Source: Panopea generosa (taxonomy: Eukaryota; Mollusca; Bivalvia; Adapedonta; Hiatellidae). Taken from it: 64,000 nucleotides of DNA. Shown here piece after piece: positions 49,501 to 58,500 of the stretch. The notes beneath the pieces were generated by a model. It ran no database searches. It was given only the letters and a program-made list of their open reading frames with translations, and was not told the DNA's origin. Every line of letters starts with the position of its first letter. The first letter of the stretch is position 1. The stretch is from the NCBI GenBank assembly GCA_029582155.1, contig CM055909.1, positions 21,783,347 to 21,847,346 of the forward strand. The letters are read 5' to 3'. The position numbers were made by a program, and so were the translations under genes.

Positions 49501-52500
49501 ACATTACCTGAATAAATGTCTCCAGACAAAGTCACCTAAATTTCCCAAGCTTTCATTTTGGCTAACCAAGTAATTTGTCTGTCTGACAATACGTCAAGCA
49601 AGTGCTTGGAGAAAAACACTTTAACACTGTTAGCAAAACCAATACATAAAACACCAGCGGTATCTGCTGATGTCTTCATTGGTTACAGTCTCAGCCTCCA
49701 CCAGCTATATCTAAGCCACTAAAGGTCTCAATTACCAATTGCCTCCCCTTAATGACGGGAGCAAGATTCTTGCGCCAAAGAAATAAGAGCTGTGTAAATT
49801 GGTTGGGCATTGTTTTTGTTGAAAATGCTTAAAAGGGTTTTGCTAGATTGGATGACATTAGGTTCTATTAGATGAAGGTAAAACAATTTAAAGATGGGTA
49901 GTGATGCACAGCAACAAATGGGCAGAATTGTCAACAAAAGGCCCAAAAGGACCTGAATCGTTCTACTTGCAACAGATGCTACATATAAAATATCTGAAGT
50001 CTAGGCCTTAAACTTTCCGAGAAAATGTTTTTTTAAATTTTACTTAAAATGTGCTTAATATAGGCCCTTTGGCGGGGGCATTTGTGGTCATATGATGCTG
50101 GTTCAAGAACTCATCCGGGATCTTTTGGTTATATAACTTCTGTGCAAGTTTGGTTAAGATTCAATGAAAATGATGGTGCTGTCACGCCTACAACATTTTT
50201 CCTACATAACTCGTAAAACAGTGACCCGTGTGGAGATCCCAAATTTGAAATTCTTTTAGGGGACTCCCATACAATGCTACATGTAAAATATCTAAGGTCT
50301 AGGCCTTGAACTTTCAGAGCAAAATTTTATTTAAAGTTTCGCTTAAAATGTGCTTATAAGCCTTGTGGTGTGGGCATTTGCAGCCGAATAATGCTGGTTC
50401 AACGACTTGTCCAAGATCGTATGTTTATATAACTGCTGTGCAAGTTTGGTTATTATTCAATGAAAAATACAAGTGCTTTTGCGTCTACGAGAAAAAGGTT
50501 AACAGACGGACAGATGGACGACGGACAATTTACCATGACATAAGTAAGCCTTGCTGGCCTTTGACTAGTACACCTAAAAATGAAAACATGTCATCAAACC
50601 ATCAAAATTGTGAAAAAGCAATCAGGTCAACCCAATGCTTTTTCCCTGCATATTTAGACCAACAGACGACTATTAATGGAAACAAGACTCTCCGAGAACC
50701 ATTGGCAATGTGTTCCAGAAGTGCATTTCTCTACATGTAGAACAGAACAAAATTAATCATCTTGAGATGCAAACACATCCCTCCCAAACAGCAGGACTCC
50801 TGTTGTGGTGTTGTTTTGACAGTTTGAGGGGTTTATAGTGGTCTGCCAATATTATGTTGTGTCTGGTGTTGTTGATATGATATAGTATTTAAGGCCAAAA
50901 TAATTTAATTATTAGATCATCATCCGAGTTTGTTTCAAAATAAGGAAAGGGGTGAAATTTTATTTTTTTTTTTTTTTTATTTTACCCAGTATCAATATGG
51001 AAGTATTCTCAATTATGGATGATTTTTATTCCAATTTATCTGCCAGAAAATAATTATAAATATCAAGAAGCACCTTTTTGTCGCGTAATGACATCCAGCC
51101 AGCCCTTTACTTTGCTTATACAATGACAAAAACCATTGTAAATCATCTTTTCTTATCCGCTAACATTTGTGAATTGTTCTGGAAGCAAAATTTTTTGTTT
51201 ATGTACTAGTTTAAAAAGCGATGCCATTTTGGTCAATTATGGTTCCAATTGTCAAAAAAAAACAAATCCATGGTCAGTACACCACAATAAATAGATATGC
51301 TGAGGGCAAGGTGGCGATCAGGGATGTAAATCTAGGAATTAATTTTGTATTGCCTAAAGGAAAGTTCTCTATCATATCATTTGGCTGGTAGATAAATAAG
51401 TTTCTGTTCACTGGAATTTCAAAAAAGATAATGTTGACTAGATATTCATCAATTTCCGGAGAAAAAATAACAGTTTCTGCTAACATTCTACTTCAAAGAA
51501 TAATTGGTGTTTTGCAATATTTTGAAAGGCTTATCAAAGTATGGTCATATTGTTATTATTAGAATATTTAACGCCATTTTCAACACATTTCAGGTTATAT
51601 AATTAAGGCATATCCAGTTTTACTGGTGAAGGATGACCTCAGACTGAGTCAGACTGAGTAGAACCACCATCCTTCAGCAAGTAACTGGAAACTTTCTCAC
51701 ATAAAGTTTTTAGAGTAAGCGGGGCTTAAACCTACGACCTTAGTGGTGAGAGATAAGTGATCTTGAGACAGCGCCTTAAACCACTCAGCCACAGAGGACC
51801 CTTAGAATGTTTTAAGATGGTCAGACCTCTAGTAATAAGCTCAGTCGTTAGCTGGTCTGACTGTCAATCCAGGGGTCGTGAGTTTGAATCCCTGCTTGTC
51901 CACAATCCATGTGATGTTCTATATACGACAATGAGTCTCATGATTCAAGTGGGAAAGTTATCAGTAACTTACAGAGATGGGGTGTGCTCGAGTTCTGGTT
52001 TACCTTCCAGGATCCCAGGAAACAGTAGCTAGGTTAATTGATCGTCTGTTAGCCCTCGATGGCATAAAAATAATGCTAAATTTTCATTGATCAATCAATC
52101 TAGTAAAATTGACTGATGGGACCTAGGTTTAAACCGGCTGATTCTCAAATACATACATATACATAATATATATAGTAAAACTTCAATGCCTTGAAACTGA
52201 CAGGACTGGACAAAATAAATGAATATTGAATGATCAGATCTACAGCCATATAACAATCGTTGGTCATTTAAATCTCCAGATTATAATTTTGATGATTCAT
52301 CAAAATTTCATCAAACCATTTACACAACTTGCCAATACACATCTGCATATCATTTAGAAAACTTCAAAATTAATTTGCATGCAATATGGGCAGGTTTTAA
52401 TTGTTATATAAACATAGAGGAAACCAAACTATTTGTTTATTATCAATAAAATTAAAATTCTCATTAAAACAGGTTTGAGGCTTTTACAAACAGGTGTACA

Positions 52501-55500
52501 AGTAATATAGAGAAATGGCAGGTGTATCTCCAGTGGTTCCTCTCAATATTTATAAACAAATGTGAAGTAAATCTCATCATTACAAACAACAACAGGTCAT
52601 AGGTCAGCTTCTTTATCAACTACAATGTAAAACTACATTAATGTATTGAAAGTAATTGTTGGTGTTGGTGTAAAATCATTTATTCCATGGTAAGAGCACT
52701 GAAGAGGTATGGTCACTAGTGGTGAAGTCAGTGTCACTTATCTATTTTACTTATGCAACTAAGGCAAATCACGCTCCAAGCCTTCCTGGTTAGAACCAAT
52801 ACTAAGCATTTGTGAAAAAGTGTCTTACTCAGGACACCACACAAAGCCCTGGTGGAGGATCTAAGCCGCAACCCTCCGATCATGGGTTCAGTGCTCTACC
52901 ACTGGACCATGTGCTCCACACTTTAAATGATCAAATTTATACGTTAATTGACATTTTGATGTTTTATGTTTTTTTTTAAATAAGTTAAATAAGTCATGTA
53001 TGGCATATCCAGATCTATTGGTAAAAGAAGACCTCAGAATGAATCTGAGTAGATCCACCGTCCTTCTGCAAGTAACCGGCAAACTTTCTGACAATGTTTT
53101 TGGAGCAAGCGGAACTTGAACCTACAACCTTAATGATGAGAGGTGAATGATCTGGTGGCGGCTCCTTGGACACCTTAGCCACAGAGGACACCCCTGTTCA
53201 TTGATATCTTAATCAGTATCACAATACATATTTAACTTAATACAACAATCATTTTTTCACAGTTAATAACAGTAAAAATCTTAATTATTTTTAACTGTAA
53301 AAAAAAATCACCATTCTGCAGCTGATTTGTCATGTGACCTAATCTCATCATGGACACAAACAATTGCGGCATTTCAACAATCATGACTGAACTGTGAAAG
53401 TAGTACAGTTCACAAGAATTGTAATACATTAGTGAAAGGACAATAACTCCGAACGAATTAAACAAATACCTATTTTAAAGCAAGTCATTTCATGACCACC
53501 TGACCTTTGCTTTAACTCAATGACCTGAATAAATCCATTTTCCCATTCCTTGCGACTCAAAATAATTATGAGCCCTTTTTTGCTTAATCACAATAATCTA
53601 ATTTCTAGTTTGGGTAATAAAAAGAGAATACAGGAAACTATCAATCACAGCATGCTAACTTTAATCCATGCCTGCCAAAGCGATATATAACAGAGGATAA
53701 AAAGTCACATACCTGGATAAGGTTTTCCCTACGTTTAGGGTCCATCGATGCCCCTTTTTCTGATGAGGATGATACCAACAAGTACCTCTGAAAAAACAAA
53801 TGACGGTTAAAAAATGTATATTCTCATTCCACAATACAGTTCTAATATCTTCTGTTAGTTATTTATCTTACATTCATAGAGTAAAATAAATTCTTACAAC
53901 TTAGATATCTGTTAGGCTCAAATCAGATCAACCAATCAAAGTTAAAGTTACAATAAAAGTTAGACTTTCATTGGCCAGTTTTAGCTGAACTCGCTTCAGT
54001 AAGATCTAAGAGTTTTATAAACTTGGTGTCTTGGTAGATCAGTATCAATTTTGTTTATTTGTTTGTTTGTTTGAATATTTAGTATAATTGTTATGCCATT
54101 GATGGTTAATAGACAATAAGTTAACCCAACCACCCTTTCCTGGAACCCTTACTGATTTAATAGTACACAAGCAGTAACTGATAATTCTCCCACTTTAACC
54201 CTTTGCTCCATAAGCGTTTTCTTTGACTTCCAAATTGAAAGCATTAATTCACCACATATCAGCAATGGGTGAATTATGTTTATATTAATTGACAGAGTGG
54301 AAAACAGTGCAGGAAGTGTTCAGATTGCTCGTTACGAGCAATCTGAACTCTTCCTGCACTGTTTTCAAAGGCCTTCTGTGATTGGTGCGGGAAAATGGAG
54401 TAAAGGGTTAATTAGCTGTGAGAAATGAATGACATTGAGACGCAATGTGACATATCAATGATTATGGACGATGTGGCTGTACATTGATTGATTGATTGAA
54501 TATTTAGCGTCATTTTTATGCCATCGAGGGCTAACAGACGATCAGTTAACCTATCCACTGTTTCCTGGGATTAACCAGTACTCCAGCACACCCCATTTCT
54601 GCAAGTAACTGATAACTTTCCCACTTGAATCAGTGGTGAGAGACGAATGATAATGAGACACAATGTCGTATATCAATCATCTCGGATATTGTTGCCGGGC
54701 GGGGGATTCAAACTCACGACCCCTGGCTTGATAGTCAGACGCGTAACCGACTGAGCTAATCGGGCCCGGCAGTGTGGCTGTACAGGGATTAGAAATATGG
54801 ACCCATGGATTGATAGTCAAATATGCTAACAAAAATAATAGATTGATCGAGCATGGCTCTACAACACAATGCAATATAGCAATCAGGGCTGCAACAGATC
54901 ACTGATATTACAATATATTGCAATATAGATTGTGATTTTACGTATTCAGGGCTTTACATCAAAGCTCGCACGACTGTCCCGGACAACTGAATCGTGGGTA
55001 CGGACAAGTTTTTTTAACTTTAATCATTATCATTATTTAATTATTCTTAATTCTATATCCATATCTAGTACCATAAATCTAGATTAAAGTAAGGAAGTAA
55101 GGATAAGTAACTTGTTTTTGGTCAGGACAAGCCGACTATAGAAATACATGTCCGGCTGGACAAGTGATATAAAAAATTAATGGAATGGCCTGGTATTGAA
55201 ACACAGTTTCGTATATTGCAATTTAGTGTGATGAACGGTTTCAAGTTATTTATAGCATTTAAAGAGAACAACAGTGTGTAAAATCATTAAATGTCCAACC
55301 AGTGCCATACAAATACTTTGAAAAATATGTTTTATTTATTGTTTTGCAAAGTAGAGTAATAGTGTACTGCAACACATTGCAAAACTTTTTAGGGTAAACA
55401 CAATGCATCTCTTATATCAATAATCAAATATTGTGACAGTCTTTAAGCATACTAGAGGTATAACGATTCATCAATGAATTGATGGATTGCGATTCACCTT

Positions 55501-58500
55501 TCCTCCAATATGTGTATTGGGTGTTAAATGAAATTTCAATAGATCGTGATGCAATGCATTCTTTAGACCTACGATGCATCAATATGATTGTCAGATATCG
55601 GGCATTGCAATTCCATTCTTAATGAAACATAAAAAAACTAGCTAAAGCTATTATAAATAAATTGGTAGATTATCATCCAAATTTTTCTTAAAAATGGGGA
55701 GTGCGTGAGGATTTTATTTTTTTTTGTTTTTTTTTTTATTGTATTTTTTTGTTTTTTTAAATAAAAAGGGTTAGGGTGGCATGAAAAATTTGGGGGATGG
55801 GCGGGGATGATAATCTAGCAATTAATTTATTATGGCCTAATAAATAACTAACAAATAAAAAAGAACATTTTCAAAAAAAGCAAATTTTAGGGAAAAAAAT
55901 AGCTTAACATGTGATGGATAATATCTTGTTTCCATCAGGTACTATCCCACTATGTTTATTTCATAATTTTCGCTGTTATAGTGCAGTGTATTAAGTTTTG
56001 TTGTTTTTGCTAATAAAGATACTTTTAAGTTGCATTCGACATTACATACATCTTATTAAACATTCATGGTACAGTTTAAAAATCAGTATCATGATGTGCA
56101 TTGCATCGGGACTTAAATATTGCAATACGCATCGCCTTTTATTTTCACATGCAATATGTAGTGTGATACATATCGTCCTGAAAATGAAGTATCGCAATAT
56201 GCATCGCAGATGAAAAAAATGCAAATGCACAGCCCTAAAGCATACCTCTGGACATTTGAAGAGATCATTTTTCTGCTGGCGAGTTTCAAACAGTATCTTA
56301 TTCTTCGTATCTCTGGTCCACATCACCATGTTTTCTACCAAAGAGTCGTGGTCCTCCAGGATCCGTTCTGCAATATAAATGTTAAGACAATAAACCAAGT
56401 CCTCATGATCAATATTTAAGTACTCTAAAATAAATAACCAGAACTTGAACTTGATTTCAAAGTCGGCGCTTGCATAAAATTACAGAATGGTAAAAGTAAT
56501 AAACCAGAAGAGAAAGTGTGCCACCTTGACCTTCTGCCAACAAACCGGAAATGTAAAGTGCAGTGATAGTGTAGTGTATAGAGTGTTGGTCTTGAGGTCG
56601 CGGGTTCAATCCACAGCTCAAGTGGACACTTCTAAAATAACAACACTCAGTACTGGTTCTACCAAGGAAACAACACTCAGTACTGGTTCTACCAAGGAAG
56701 AGGACCCAAGAGAGGTTTCATATAAGCTCTGAGTTTTCTATGCAATCAAGTAATATATGGTTTTATGATGGAAAAGTTCAAAGGTTATAAAACATTAAAC
56801 AATTAATATAAGGTCAATGATAAGTTAGAGTGACATTGACCTTAAATAGACAGCAAAGTGAAGAAAAACAATGGGAGGGGGAAGGCCGAGGTCTTGAAAG
56901 TTGGAACATTCATTGCAAGTACATGACATTATAATTCATCCCCTATCCATCCTACCCTAACAAGATAAAGTCAATGATAAGTTACTATGACCTTGAACTT
57001 GGATAGACTACAATGTTAAGGATAACCAATGGAAGTGGGAAGACAGAGGTCTTAAAAATCAGATCATTCCTTGCAGGTACATGACAGTAATTCATTCCCT
57101 TACCACCTTACCCAGTAAAAATTCTCAACTGTACAAATATAAATGCAACTCCGGCTAGCTTTGAAGCACTTTGACCGAGTTATTGACAAAAGCCAACTTT
57201 TTTCATGAACAATCAAAACAGGAAGGATTAAGCCCAAGCTCGTTCCCATAATATCAATAAATCAATTGTGAACAATGGATGTATGTGACAAAGAGAACAA
57301 TTATTACATTCATAGCCGTTTTCAGAAATGCACCATCATTGCAACTTCCCAAGTATTTCTGCATTTTCTCTTCAATTAACCAATTTATCGACATCAATTA
57401 TTCATAAAACACTCAATTGTGATACTATGGCCTATCAACGATACCAAATAAAGCAAAATTTTTGCTAATTACCTCCTATTCCATCTCGAATAAATTGGCA
57501 ATTCTAAACTTTAAGTAAAAGTTGTCAGAGAATGAAGGTGCTGAAAGCAACCTTAATAAAATTATATCGATTTTCCAACGTAACTGGGAACAAGTTGGAA
57601 ACTAAAGCAAAAGTTAACAGATAATTCATAGCATATTTGTGAAGTTTTTATAACCTTGTTTTTGTTTTGAAAATGAATGGCGTTAAACGCTCATTTCAAA
57701 CCAATTGCAGGTTACATATGGCAAATTCAGTTTGATTGTTAACCTTTTACTCCATAGACACGAGTTTTCCCACACCAATCACAGAAGGCCTTTGAAAACA
57801 GTGCAGGAAGAGTTCAGATTGCTCGTAACGAGCAATCTGAACACTTCTTGCACTGTTTTCCACTCTGTCAGTTAATATAAACATAATTCTCCCAATAATT
57901 CAAAAGCCTTCTATATTAACCCTTTACTTCATATAGACGCCTTTGGACACCTCTAATATACACGCCTTTGAACACCTAATATAAAAGGCTTTTGAATTAT
58001 TGAATGATTTATGTTTATATTAACTGACAGAGTGGAAAAAAGTGCAGGAAGTGTTCAGATGAGCAATCTGAATTCTTCCTGCACTGTTTTCAAACGCATT
58101 CTGTGATTGGTGCGGGAAAATGCGTATCTATGGAGTTAAAGGTTAAGTGTCCAAAGGCGTCAATATTAGAGGTGTCCAAAGGCTTCTATATGAAGTAAAG
58201 GGTTAAAGGAAAATCTCAAATCTTTCCCACATAACATTTATAAAAGGATGGCTGTTATTTGTTCTAATATTTTTTCAGAATAAATAAATGAATTGGGTTT
58301 TTAGGACGTACCATTAAATGCATAACAGTGCCAACAGGAAGGGAGATTCCAGACTTACTTTCCATCATATAGAAAAAACAAATTAAGATACGGATTGAAA
58401 AAAAAACAAAAACTGGTACATAGAATTGACATGCACAACTAGACTTCAAACTGATTCTTCCCAGCAAGTTAAGACTAAATACGACCACAAACATTCGAGG

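Larger units (their letters stand above)
28283..53712 (-). other. MRL giant intron (25.4 kb) between RA and PH exons
   Basis: It carries at least six minisatellites and many SINE/MITE copies, listed separately. No gene or exon with recognisable homology was found on either strand. Unassigned AT-rich stretches include 28290-29520, 31270-31600, 32700-33540, 35080-35560, 36110-36390, 37740-38500, 40460-41690, 43650-44160, 44560-45410, 46460-47540 and 50990-51560. Confidence 0.7.
53788..56245 (-). other. MRL intron (2.5 kb)
   Basis: Two SINE-A copies, one split by MITE-P, and one MITE-Q. 54790-55640 and 55845-56240 are AT-rich with short motifs (GGACAAG, TGCAATAT, ATGCAT) and no supported feature. 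Confidence 0.7.

Noticed and set aside
50363..50740. 125-aa + strand open frame
   Set aside because: It overlaps the second unit of a dispersed repeat dimer and shows no domain or splice context.
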